DNA from: Chrysiogenia bacterium
GTDB lineage: Bacteria; JAGRBM01
Assembly: GCA_020434085.1 (NCBI GenBank)
Contig: JAGRBM010000246.1
Coordinates: 1 to 6,422 of the forward strand
Direction of reading: 5' to 3'
DNA length: 6,422 nt
In this document: piece after piece, positions 1 through 6,049 of the stretch
Layout of the letters: every line of letters begins with the position of its first letter
Numbering within the stretch: position 1 is the first letter of the stretch
Program-made: the position numbers and the translations under genes
Notes under the pieces: generated by a model
What the model was told of the DNA's origin: nothing
Databases searched by the model: none
Seen by the model: the letters and a program-made list of their open reading frames with translations, nothing else

Positions 1-154
1 GGTCGAGATGAATCGTTCGCTTTCGCGCGCCGTCGTACCAGTAGTAGCTCGCACCGGTAACCGGCTTTGCCTTCGAACCGCTCGCCAGCACGGGGCTTCC
101 CCAAAGCAGGGCCACCGCCACCATCAGCAGGCATACAAGTGTCAGTCGCTTCAT
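1..154 (-). CDS. Small secreted protein, N-terminal part only (gene runs off the window)
   Basis: An ATG at 154-152 opens a frame that stays open to the window edge, giving 51 visible residues. The N-terminus is a clear Sec signal peptide: Lys2-Arg3, a hydrophobic core at residues 4-18 (LTLVCLLMVAVALLW), and a likely cleavage site after Val22-Leu23-Ala24. The mature part begins SGSKAKPVTGAS and continues with an aromatic and basic segment, YYWYDGARKRTIHLD at residues 37-51. Cys8 lies inside the hydrophobic core with no lipobox, so the protein should be periplasmic or exported rather than a lipoprotein. The start is supported by a GGGAG ribosome binding site at 167-163. The preceding protease gene stops at 160-158, leaving only three bases between the genes, so cotranscription and translational coupling are likely. 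I do not recognise the family. Short Tyr/Trp-rich segments of this kind occur near the N-terminus of some secreted subtilisin-like proteases, so a second protease or an accessory protein is possible, but this is a guess. Confidence 0.72.
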   Translation of the reverse strand, partial: MKRLTLVCLLMVAVALLWGSPVLASGSKAKPVTGASYYWYDGARKRTIHLD

Positions 155-157
155 GGT

Positions 158-2587
158 TTATCTCCCGTAAAAGCGCAGGCGCCAGGACGTGAACACACCG
201 GCATCGCCCGCCACTTCGTCACTGATACTCACAGTCCAGTCGCCGTCGGCTGCCTCGCCCATCTGCCGCGTACTGCCAAAGCGCCAGCCGTCCGCAATGT
301 CGCAGGTCCCCTGCCCGCCAAAGAAACAGTCATGCGGCACGGCGAGCACGCTCACAGTTCCCGAGGGGGCGGTCAGCGTGATGCGCAGATCGGTGGCGAA
401 ATCATGGGCCAGGGTCATCTCGATCTGAACGAACTCGATGAAGTCGATCCCGCTACCGCTCACGGTGATTGTGTCACTAACCGCCGCAGCCGGGTTGTTG
501 TCGACAATCGTATCGCCGGGCGTGGCCAACGGGGTTGCGAATTCCTCGGGCAGCGAGCTCATCTGCGGCGTCCAGCCATCGGCCATCTCCACCGCGGCTC
601 CCGCATCCACCATGCCGAACCCGTAGTTGTGGTTGACGTGCATCGGCGGGGTTGCCCCGTTCCAGTTCCAGCCCGGATCGGTCGGATCATTCATGCGCGC
701 GGTGCGCGCAAGGATCTCGCGCACATCGCGCCAGGTCAGCGCAGGGTTGGCTTCAAGCATCAGCGCCGTCACACCCGAGATCATCGGCGTTGCCGCCGAA
801 GTTCCGTTGAAAGAGCTGGTGTAGTTGCCCGAGTTATAGCCCGCACTGCCCTCCCGGTCGGTGGTGGTGATGCCCTGCCCGCTGTCTCCTTCGGAGGGAC
901 CGCAAACCAGAAGATTCGCGCCGGGCTCGGAATAGGAAGCCCGCACGCCATCGTCTCCCGCGGCGCAGACGGCATTGACGCCCCAGAAGTTGGCGAATCC
1001 ATCGCCGTTCGAGTTGTCGACGGGCGCGCCATTGCCACCTGCCCAGAAGAAATTAAGACCGAGTCCGCCGCGTCCGTTCTCCACGGCATCCTCAACGGCG
1101 GCTTCCCACACGGCGGGCGGCGCAGTGAAGTCGCCAAAATCATCATAGGGCCCCCAACTGTTGGAGGACACGTTGTTGTCGACGGCGTCGCGGCTCATGG
1201 CATCCGCTTCATCCGCGTCGCTCGCATCAACGGCGATGAGGTTGTAGCTGAGAATCGACGCGCCCGGAGCGATGCCGCTGCCACCCAGGCTGTTGTCGCG
1301 CACGGCCGCGATGATTCCCGCTACGGCAGTGCCATGGCTTCCGCCCGGCGGGTTCGTGCCGCCCGAATCGTAGTCGTAGCTCTCCCCGACCAGCACGTTG
1401 TCTGCCAGGTCTTCATGGTCGAGCTCAAAACCGGTATCGACCACCACCACGCGCACGCCCGTCCCGTCGTTGCCGGCCTCCCAGGCGGGCTGGACGTCGG
1501 CGTCTTCGCAGGGGTCGGCCCCGTCCTGGCCGGTGTTGTCGATGTGCCACTGGTCGCCAAGAAGCGGATCGTTGTAGCCGAGCCCGCCCAGCGTGGTCGC
1601 CATGGCTTCACCCGAATAGCCGCCCTCGCCGTTGGCCGCGACGGTACTCACGACATAGTAACGATCCGCCGCGGCGGAGAGTCCCGTCTCGCAAAAATCC
1701 ACACCCGGTGAGACCGTGCCGGGCGCGCTCATCGGGGTCAGCCCGGTGCTGCCGGCGGCATACACGACGTAGCTGATCGCGTCGGGGTGGGGCTGCCAGC
1801 GAAGACGAACACGCCCGTTGCCGCCCCAGGCCGCCAGCCCGGTCGGGCCGAGTGGAAGAATGCTGATCCCGTGGCCCAGGATCGGACGCAGACCCGACGC
1901 GGTGAAACTCACCTGTAGATCTTCCACCACGTCGTAGGAAATATCGTCAAACGTCGCGACGCCGGCGGCCGTCGCTTTGCTCGTTGTTCCGCTGAGCGAT
2001 CCCTCGCCGCCCGATTGGGCGAGCATCACCGTCGCGCTCTCGCCGGTGAGGACCGCACCGGTGCAGTCCTGAATCTCCACGGTGAAGGTGCTCCAGGCCT
2101 CCGTCTCCAGTGCGGAGGCCGGCATCGGAGTTCCAAAGCCGAGCTTCACCGGCACCGAAGGCGTGCACGCTTCGATCACCATCTGCGCATTGTCGGTGGA
2201 ATCGAGATCTTCGGAATCAAAACGAAGGGTGATCGTCTCGGCAGTGTCGTAGGCAAGCCCGGAGAAAGTCGCCACCCCGGAGGCGGCGCTGACCATCTGC
2301 GTGCCGGAAATCGTACCCGTGCCGCTGACCAGCGTGAGCGCGATGAGGTTGTCCGCACTGGTGACGGGATCGCCGAAACCATCGATCACCCGGACCTCGA
2401 TGTCGGCCCAGGTCTGATTCTGCCATTCCATCGCTGCCGGCGCGCGCCGGAATTCCAGCCCGACCGGAACGCCCGGCATGCCGGGAGTCAGGATGATGGT
2501 TGAGTTTCCGCTGCAGGCCGCCATCGCGGCCACGAGGATTGTTGCCAAAAACGCTTGCAAGCGCCGCGAATCGAGAATTTGATGCAC
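158..2587 (-). CDS. Kexin/subtilisin-family (S8) serine protease lipoprotein with Ig-like, FnIII-like and P domains
   Basis: Predicted 809-residue cell-surface or periplasmic endopeptidase. I start it at the GTG at 2587-2585, which has GGAG five bases upstream and puts a lipoprotein signal at the very N-terminus (hydrophobic 11-23, AMAAC with Cys25). The frame is open further to 2740, but that extension is polar with no signal. Domains in order: two Ig-like repeats (residues 40-128 and 145-233), a fibronectin-III-like module (about 246-332), an S8 catalytic domain (about 338-668) and a P domain (about 698-809). The catalytic set is complete: Asp384 in VVVVDTG, His418 in GGSHGTAVAG, oxyanion Asn519 in AGGNG and Ser597 in NGTSAATP. 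The stretch LEANPALTWRDV after the serine, the AGGNG context and the P-domain motif DLRITLTAPSGT (733-744) point to the kexin-like S8B branch. Paired cysteines (541/562 and 754/762) could form disulfides. The substrate is unknown. There is no frameshift or missing catalytic residue. Family assignment is firm; outer-membrane anchoring is inferred from the lipobox, whose Met at -3 is less usual. Confidence 0.93.
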   Translation of the reverse strand: MHQILDSRRLQAFLATILVAAMAACSGNSTIILTPGMPGVPVGLEFRRAPAAMEWQNQTWADIEVRVIDGFGDPVTSADNLIALTLVSGTGTISGTQMVSAASGVATFSGLAYDTAETITLRFDSEDLDSTDNAQMVIEACTPSVPVKLGFGTPMPASALETEAWSTFTVEIQDCTGAVLTGESATVMLAQSGGEGSLSGTTSKATAAGVATFDDISYDVVEDLQVSFTASGLRPILGHGISILPLGPTGLAAWGGNGRVRLRWQPHPDAISYVVYAAGSTGLTPMSAPGTVSPGVDFCETGLSAAADRYYVVSTVAANGEGGYSGEAMATTLGGLGYNDPLLGDQWHIDNTGQDGADPCEDADVQPAWEAGNDGTGVRVVVVDTGFELDHEDLADNVLVGESYDYDSGGTNPPGGSHGTAVAGIIAAVRDNSLGGSGIAPGASILSYNLIAVDASDADEADAMSRDAVDNNVSSNSWGPYDDFGDFTAPPAVWEAAVEDAVENGRGGLGLNFFWAGGNGAPVDNSNGDGFANFWGVNAVCAAGDDGVRASYSEPGANLLVCGPSEGDSGQGITTTDREGSAGYNSGNYTSSFNGTSAATPMISGVTALMLEANPALTWRDVREILARTARMNDPTDPGWNWNGATPPMHVNHNYGFGMVDAGAAVEMADGWTPQMSSLPEEFATPLATPGDTIVDNNPAAAVSDTITVSGSGIDFIEFVQIEMTLAHDFATDLRITLTAPSGTVSVLAVPHDCFFGGQGTCDIADGWRFGSTRQMGEAADGDWTVSISDEVAGDAGVFTSWRLRFYGR
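1889..2155 (-). repeat. Ig-like repeat 2 of the S8 protease (residues 145-233)
   Basis: Second copy of the Ig-like module. Its landmark residues lie exactly 105 residues after those of repeat 1: Trp165 against Trp60, GVATF at 209-213 against 104-108, and YD at 218-219 against 113-114. The two copies therefore align with no net gap. The copies share landmarks but differ over much of their length, so this is an old duplication. Cys141, just before this repeat, and Cys175 inside it have no counterpart in repeat 1. Confidence 0.75.
2204..2470 (-). repeat. Ig-like repeat 1 of the S8 protease (residues 40-128)
   Basis: First of two tandem protein repeats of about 89 residues. It follows the pattern VPVxLxF, then W (residue 60), then a VxDxxGxxVT-like segment, then GTGxxSGT, then GVATF (104-108), then YDxxE (113-117), and ends in FxSxxL. 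This is the look of invasin/bacterial Ig-like or filamin-type beta-sandwich modules, which act as spacers or binding modules on surface proteins. The match to repeat 2 is at the protein level; the DNA has diverged. Confidence 0.75.
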
Positions 2588-2759
2588 GTTCACTCCATCG
2601 GGCGCGGGCTTCGCGCCGCTCTCCCCCGAGACCCGGAAGTATAGAGCGTTCACCCGGCACATGCGCCAGCCCATATCACACTCAAAAATCGTGTTTCGGT
2701 TGCGGGGGCCCGCCATGCTATGAACCGGCCATCTCGACAAGTTCAGAGAGGATCACGCA
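2588..2759. promoter_or_regulatory. Divergent intergenic promoter region between the protease and alcohol dehydrogenase genes
   Basis: This 172-base non-coding stretch must carry the promoters of both divergent genes. On the plus strand, TG at 2716-2717 followed by TATGAA at 2719-2724 resembles an extended -10 element; the best -35 match 18 bases upstream (TTCGGT, 2695-2700) is weak. On the minus strand, TATACT at 2643-2638 is a fair -10 candidate about 50 bases before the protease start, but I see no convincing -35. A 5-bp inverted repeat, GCGGG-GG-CCCGC (2702-2713), sits inside the plus-strand promoter spacer. It may be a regulator site or simply GC-rich sequence. The alcohol dehydrogenase ribosome binding site AGGA (2749-2752) closes the region. 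Confidence 0.45.
2593..2596 (-). promoter_or_regulatory. Ribosome binding site deciding the protease start
   Basis: GGAG read on the minus strand, five bases (TGAAC) before the GTG at 2587-2585. It places translation initiation directly in front of the lipoprotein signal. Another GTG at 2593-2591 is in frame but overlaps this site and has no site of its own. Confidence 0.6.
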
Positions 2760-3935
2760 ATGGCGTTGAACAACCACACACTCCCTTCGCGCGTCATGGT
2801 CGGCGACGGTGCTTCCAAGAGCGTCGGCACCGAGGCCAAAAAGATGGGAGCAACCAAAGTATTGCTCGTCTCCGATAAGGGCGTCGAAGGCGCGGGCCTC
2901 GTCGGCCCGATCAAGGAAGCATTTGAAAAAGCAGGCCTCGGCTGCGAGGTCTACCTCGACGTCGAGCCCAACCCCACGGATGAGCAGGTCCGCGGCGCAG
3001 ACAAGACCTACAAGGACGGCGGCTGCGACTTCGTCGTGGCTCTCGGCGGCGGTTCGGTCATGGACGTTGCCAAGGCGGTTCGCATCCTGGCGAAGCATCC
3101 GGGCGACATTCTCGACTTCGACTTCACCAAGGGCGGCATGGGAAAGATTACAGCCAACCAGCCGCCGCTCATTTGCATGTCGACGACTTCGGGCACGGGC
3201 TCGGAAGTCTCGGTCGGCGCGATCGTCACCGACACGACGAACCACACCAAGCGCACCATCGTCAGTCCATTCATAGTTCCGACCATGGCCCTCGATGACC
3301 CTCTGCTCACCCACGGACTGCCGCCCTTCCACACGGCGGCCACCGGCATGGACGCGCTCACGCACGCCATTGAAGCCTACACCGCGCGCAACAGTTCGCC
3401 GCTCGGAGCGGCCACCGCCATTCGCGCGATCAAAATGATCTCGGAGAATCTGATCACCGCCGTGAAGGAACCCAACGACGGCAAGGCGCGCCACAACATG
3501 ATGTACGCCGCCATGCTTGCCGGCATTGCGTTCTCACAGGACGGTCTGGGAACCGTGCACGCCACGGCGCATCAGCTCTCCACCGAGTTCGGATTCGCCC
3601 ACGGCATGGCCAATGCCATCATGCTGGTGCCGGTGATGAAGTTCAATCTCGACAAGGTCGCGTCCAAGTATGCCGAGGTCGCGGTCGCCCTGGGCGCCAA
3701 CCCCGGGCAGAGCGAGAGCGCGCTGGCCGAGGAAGCGATCAAGCGCGTCGAGCAGCTTCGCGCCGACTCGGGCCTTCCCGGCCTGATTCGTGAGGGCAAG
3801 GGCGCCAAGGCCGCCGACCTCAAGAAGCTTGCCGCGCAGGCCATGAACGACATGTGCCACTTCACCAACCCCAAGCAGTGCAACCCGCAGGTGATGCACG
3901 ACCTCTTCGCGGAGGCCGGCGCCGACGCGGCGTAG
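2760..3935 (+). CDS. Iron-containing (group III) alcohol dehydrogenase, FucO/EutG-like
   Basis: A 391-residue cytoplasmic, NAD(P)-dependent alcohol/aldehyde oxidoreductase of the usual full length. The N-terminal half is a dinucleotide-binding domain: VLLVSDK at 34-40, GGGSVMD (96-102) for the cofactor phosphates, and TTSGTGSE (142-149). Asp39 sits where FucO of E. coli has the Asp that favours NAD over NADP, so NAD preference is likely. The C-terminal helical half carries the metal ligands Asp198 and His202 (in TGMDALTHAIEAY), His267 (in GTVHATAH) and His281 (in HGMANAIM). The spacings of 4 and 14 residues match FucO, and His271 matches its additional conserved histidine. All ligands for Fe2+ (or Zn2+) are present, so it should be active. 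The ATG start has AGGA seven bases upstream. It stands alone between a divergent promoter and a strong terminator. Substrate cannot be read from sequence; lactaldehyde, propanediol, butanol or 4-hydroxybutyrate type activities are all possible. Confidence 0.93.
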   Translation: MALNNHTLPSRVMVGDGASKSVGTEAKKMGATKVLLVSDKGVEGAGLVGPIKEAFEKAGLGCEVYLDVEPNPTDEQVRGADKTYKDGGCDFVVALGGGSVMDVAKAVRILAKHPGDILDFDFTKGGMGKITANQPPLICMSTTSGTGSEVSVGAIVTDTTNHTKRTIVSPFIVPTMALDDPLLTHGLPPFHTAATGMDALTHAIEAYTARNSSPLGAATAIRAIKMISENLITAVKEPNDGKARHNMMYAAMLAGIAFSQDGLGTVHATAHQLSTEFGFAHGMANAIMLVPVMKFNLDKVASKYAEVAVALGANPGQSESALAEEAIKRVEQLRADSGLPGLIREGKGAKAADLKKLAAQAMNDMCHFTNPKQCNPQVMHDLFAEAGADAA

Positions 3936-3955
3936 TTCGAAATACGCGCACAAAG

Positions 3956-3986
3956 AAAAGGGCGCAGCCAATGGCTGCGCCCTTTT
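3956..3986. terminator. Bidirectional intrinsic terminator between the convergent alcohol dehydrogenase and pal genes
   Basis: A perfect 14-bp inverted repeat: 3956-3969 (AAAAGGGCGCAGCC) pairs with 3973-3986 around a 3-base loop (AAT). The GC-rich core is flanked by A4 on the left and T4 on the right, so transcripts from either strand end in a stable hairpin plus a short U run. It lies 21 bases after the alcohol dehydrogenase stop and 26 bases after the pal stop, so it can serve both genes. Confidence 0.92.
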
Positions 3987-4011
3987 GTTACGGACTCGTT
4001 TGATTCGGCGC

Positions 4012-4662
4012 TTAGCTGGCCGAGCCCTTCGCGAATGCAAAGTGCACGCGGCGGTTCTTCGCCCAGGCCGCTTCGTTGCTGCGCGCGTCGACCGGATATG
4101 CCTCGCCGAAGCTCACGGTGTCGATGCGGCTCGAGGAAATCCCCTTCTGCAGCAGGTAGCGCTTGGCCGACTCGGCGCGGCGCTGTCCAAGGCCCAGGTT
4201 GTATTCCTCGGTGCCGCGCTCGTCGCAGTGGCCTTCGAGGGTCACGATCCACGAACCGTTCTTGGAGAGCAGCGCGGCGACTTCATCAAGTGTGGCGCGC
4301 GCGCTGGAGTCTAGCGTCGAGCTGTCGAACGCAAACAGCGCGGCGGGAACAAGCAGGCCGCTCTCGCTGCCTTCGGAACCGGCCGAGGCTTCCATGGCGG
4401 AGTCGTTGGCACTCAGGACGTCCTTGCGAACGCGGCCCTGCGAGTCGACGGTGCTCATGTTGCCCATCGGGATGTCTTCTTCGCCCAGATCGGCGGCGGC
4501 AGTGTCCGCGCCGCCCGCGCCGGCTTCTGCGCTGCTCTCGGCAGCAGCGGCCTCGGCGGCAGCTTCATCTTCGGGTGCCTTCTTGTCAGCACAACCGCTC
4601 ACGAGGATGGTTGAGGTCACAACAGCAAAAACACCAAGCGTGGTCACAATCTTTCGAATCAT
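4012..4662 (-). CDS. pal: Peptidoglycan-associated lipoprotein Pal
   Basis: A 216-residue outer-membrane lipoprotein that binds peptidoglycan and TolB, tethering the outer membrane to the wall. Residues 1-24 form a lipoprotein signal (Ile-Arg-Lys, hydrophobic 9-21, lipobox LVSGC with Cys24). The residue after Cys24 is Ala, not the Asp that retains lipoproteins in the E. coli inner membrane. An Ala/Glu-rich flexible linker follows (about 27-63). The OmpA-like domain covers about 104-212, with FAFDSSTL (110-117), EGHCDERGTEEYN (143-155), the RRAESAKRYL helix and the NRRVHF end (203-208), all characteristic of Pal rather than of general OmpA proteins. The ATG at 4662-4660 is chosen because AAGGAG lies seven bases upstream and the signal starts there; the open frame to 4743 is an unsupported extension over the end of tolB. 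It is the last gene of the tol operon, 59 bases after tolB. Confidence 0.96.
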   Translation of the reverse strand: MIRKIVTTLGVFAVVTSTILVSGCADKKAPEDEAAAEAAAAESSAEAGAGGADTAAADLGEEDIPMGNMSTVDSQGRVRKDVLSANDSAMEASAGSEGSESGLLVPAALFAFDSSTLDSSARATLDEVAALLSKNGSWIVTLEGHCDERGTEEYNLGLGQRRAESAKRYLLQKGISSSRIDTVSFGEAYPVDARSNEAAWAKNRRVHFAFAKGSAS

Positions 4663-4669
4663 CGAATGG

Positions 4670-4675
4670 CTCCTT
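4670..4675 (-). promoter_or_regulatory. Consensus ribosome binding site of pal
   Basis: AAGGAG on the minus strand, seven bases before the ATG at 4662. This is the strongest ribosome binding site in the window and decides the start of pal. It fits the need for high Pal synthesis relative to TolB from the same message. Confidence 0.85.
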
Positions 4676-4684
4676 CTTCTTCCC

Positions 4685-4701
4685 GGCGCCGGTATGGCGC
4701 C
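4685..4701 (-). other. Small stem-loop in the tolB-pal spacer
   Basis: GGCGCC (4685-4690) and GGCGCC (4696-4701) can pair around a 5-base loop, giving a 6-bp all-GC stem just upstream of the pal ribosome binding site. It might stabilise a processed pal message or affect translation. It has no U tract, so it is not a terminator. Chance is possible in GC-rich DNA. Confidence 0.35.
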
Positions 4702-4721
4702 CGCCAATGCCAAAACAAATA

Positions 4722-6044
4722 CTACCTCTCCCGAGGGGCCCAAACCGGATGGGTTTCGTTGGATCCTGAGCTGGTCAGGCGATGAACGAAGTGGCCCCCG
4801 GCGCCCATCAGATAGAGGTCGTAGTTCCCTCTTCGATTGGAGCTGAAAACGAGATAGTCCCCGTTGGGGCTCCAGGATGGGTCTTCATTGCTCCTGGCAC
4901 CGCTGGTCAGTTGTATCTCATTGGCGCCTTCAGTGTCAATTACGTAGAGGTTCAGCTCGCCCTCCTCGCGCCGTACAAAGGCGATTTCAGTCCCTTTTGG
5001 TGACCACGATGGCGAGGTGTTGTAACGACCTTGAAACGTCAGGCGCCGCGGCGTCCCGTCGTTGATGCCCACAACATATATGTGGGGCGCGCCCGAGCGA
5101 TCCGAGACATAGGCGATCTGCTTTCCGTCGGGCGACCAGCTCGGCGTGACGGAGATGCCGTAACCCTCGTTGAGCGCCCGGGATGTCCCGCTTTCCTTGT
5201 CGTGCAGGATGATGTGCGTGTTTCCGCTGCCGTCGTCCTGCACCAGTGCCACGTAGCGGCCGTCGGGGGATTCCACCGCGCCCAGATTGAGCGATCCCTT
5301 CATCCAGAACGGCGTGAGCCGCCCGGTCAGCATTTCGTAGAAATAGATGTGCGGTTTTCCGCGACGGATGTAGGAGGTGAAGTACATCCCCTCCCCGTCG
5401 CGGCTGTAGTGGGGCGAGAGGTTGATCGAACCATTGTCGGTGATCTTGCGAACATCGGTGGCATCGATCTTCATCTCGTAGATTTCTTTGGTACCGCTCG
5501 TGTCCGAAACGAATGCAATGCGCCCGAAGGAGATTCCCTCGGCGCCGGTGAGTTCCTGCACCATCACGTCGGCAAAGCGATCGGCCATCAAATAGAGCTG
5601 TTCCTGCGTGCCGCGAAAGCGCTTGCCCTTGCGGAACTTCTTGAGTCCGACATCATAGAGGCGTAGCTCGACCACCCAGGTATCGTCCTGACGACCGACC
5701 ACACCTTTGGCGAGCGCGTCGGCGTTAATGATCGACCAGTTAGAGAACACCTGCTCGTGGGGAAGCACGCCCACTTCCTCGACGTTTTCGATGTAGGCCT
5801 TGGGGTCGATCACCTCGAGCACGCCCGAACGCGCCACGCTCTTGCGAAGACGCGCGGCCAGCTTGCCCTCGAACTCGCGGGTTTCTTCGTCCTTGGTCAT
5901 CGAGACAAAGGACGGAATGGCGACGCGCAGCTTGCGCACGCCCGTGCGGTAAACATTGAGGATCGGCTCGCTCGCATGGGCGAGGCCCGCCTGCGCCGTC
6001 ACGGCCGCGAGCATCAACAAGACAATTGCGAATCGTTTGAACAC
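4722..6044 (-). CDS. tolB: Tol-Pal system beta-propeller protein TolB
   Basis: A 440-residue periplasmic protein that links TolA to Pal, and close to the usual TolB length. Residues 1-24 are a Sec signal peptide (Lys3-Arg4, hydrophobic 5-16, likely cleavage after Ala22-His23-Ala24). The N-terminal alpha/beta domain spans about 37-165 and includes KLRVAIPSF and SNWSIINADALAKG. The C-terminal six-bladed propeller shows repeated WSPDG-type strand motifs: HYSRDGEGMYF (212-222), ESPDGRYVAL (258-267), PSWSPDGKQIAYVSD (301-315), PSWSPKGTEIAFV (345-357) and PSWSPNGDYLVFSS (389-402). A final HPVWAP (432-437) would close the ring with the first strand near 172-180. The start is GTG (6044-6042), five bases after the stop of the tolA-like gene. 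There is no good ribosome binding site at normal distance: GAAGG lies about 12 bases upstream inside the previous gene, so translational coupling is likely. Confidence 0.96.
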   Translation of the reverse strand: MFKRFAIVLLMLAAVTAQAGLAHASEPILNVYRTGVRKLRVAIPSFVSMTKDEETREFEGKLAARLRKSVARSGVLEVIDPKAYIENVEEVGVLPHEQVFSNWSIINADALAKGVVGRQDDTWVVELRLYDVGLKKFRKGKRFRGTQEQLYLMADRFADVMVQELTGAEGISFGRIAFVSDTSGTKEIYEMKIDATDVRKITDNGSINLSPHYSRDGEGMYFTSYIRRGKPHIYFYEMLTGRLTPFWMKGSLNLGAVESPDGRYVALVQDDGSGNTHIILHDKESGTSRALNEGYGISVTPSWSPDGKQIAYVSDRSGAPHIYVVGINDGTPRRLTFQGRYNTSPSWSPKGTEIAFVRREEGELNLYVIDTEGANEIQLTSGARSNEDPSWSPNGDYLVFSSNRRGNYDLYLMGAGGHFVHRLTSSGSNETHPVWAPRER

Positions 6045-6049
6045 GTTTT

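Noticed and set aside
8-1711. A 567-codon open frame on the plus strand
   Set aside because: It lies antisense to the protease and to the next secreted gene, crosses the boundary between them, is rich in Arg/His/Ala/Val with no recognisable motif, and has no ribosome binding site. It is a shadow produced by GC-rich codon use.
2702-2713. Inverted repeat GCGGG-GG-CCCGC as a terminator or firm operator
   Set aside because: Only 5 bp with no T tract, in GC-rich DNA. Kept only as a possible regulator site within the intergenic region.
2588-2740. N-terminal extension of the protease to an upstream ATG at 2740
   Set aside because: The extra 51 residues are polar, contain no signal and would bury the lipoprotein signal peptide internally. 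They also span the likely promoter elements.
3534-4252. Minus-strand open frames overlapping the end of the alcohol dehydrogenase, the terminator and the pal 3' end
   Set aside because: They run through the terminator and are antisense or out of frame to genes with clear motifs; no homology is recognisable in their translations.
4663-4743. N-terminal extension of pal to an ATG at 4743
   Set aside because: It overlaps the 3' end of tolB and puts 27 residues in front of a perfect lipoprotein signal. The ATG at 4662 has the consensus ribosome binding site.
4035-4846. Plus-strand open frames of 227-244 codons opposite pal
   Set aside because: Antisense to pal. Their Arg/Ser/Ala-rich composition reflects the complementary strand of the Ala/Glu-rich linker and the OmpA-like domain.
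5031-5666. Plus-strand open frame of 211 codons opposite tolB
   Set aside because: Antisense to the TolB propeller motifs, with no ribosome binding site or recognisable domain.
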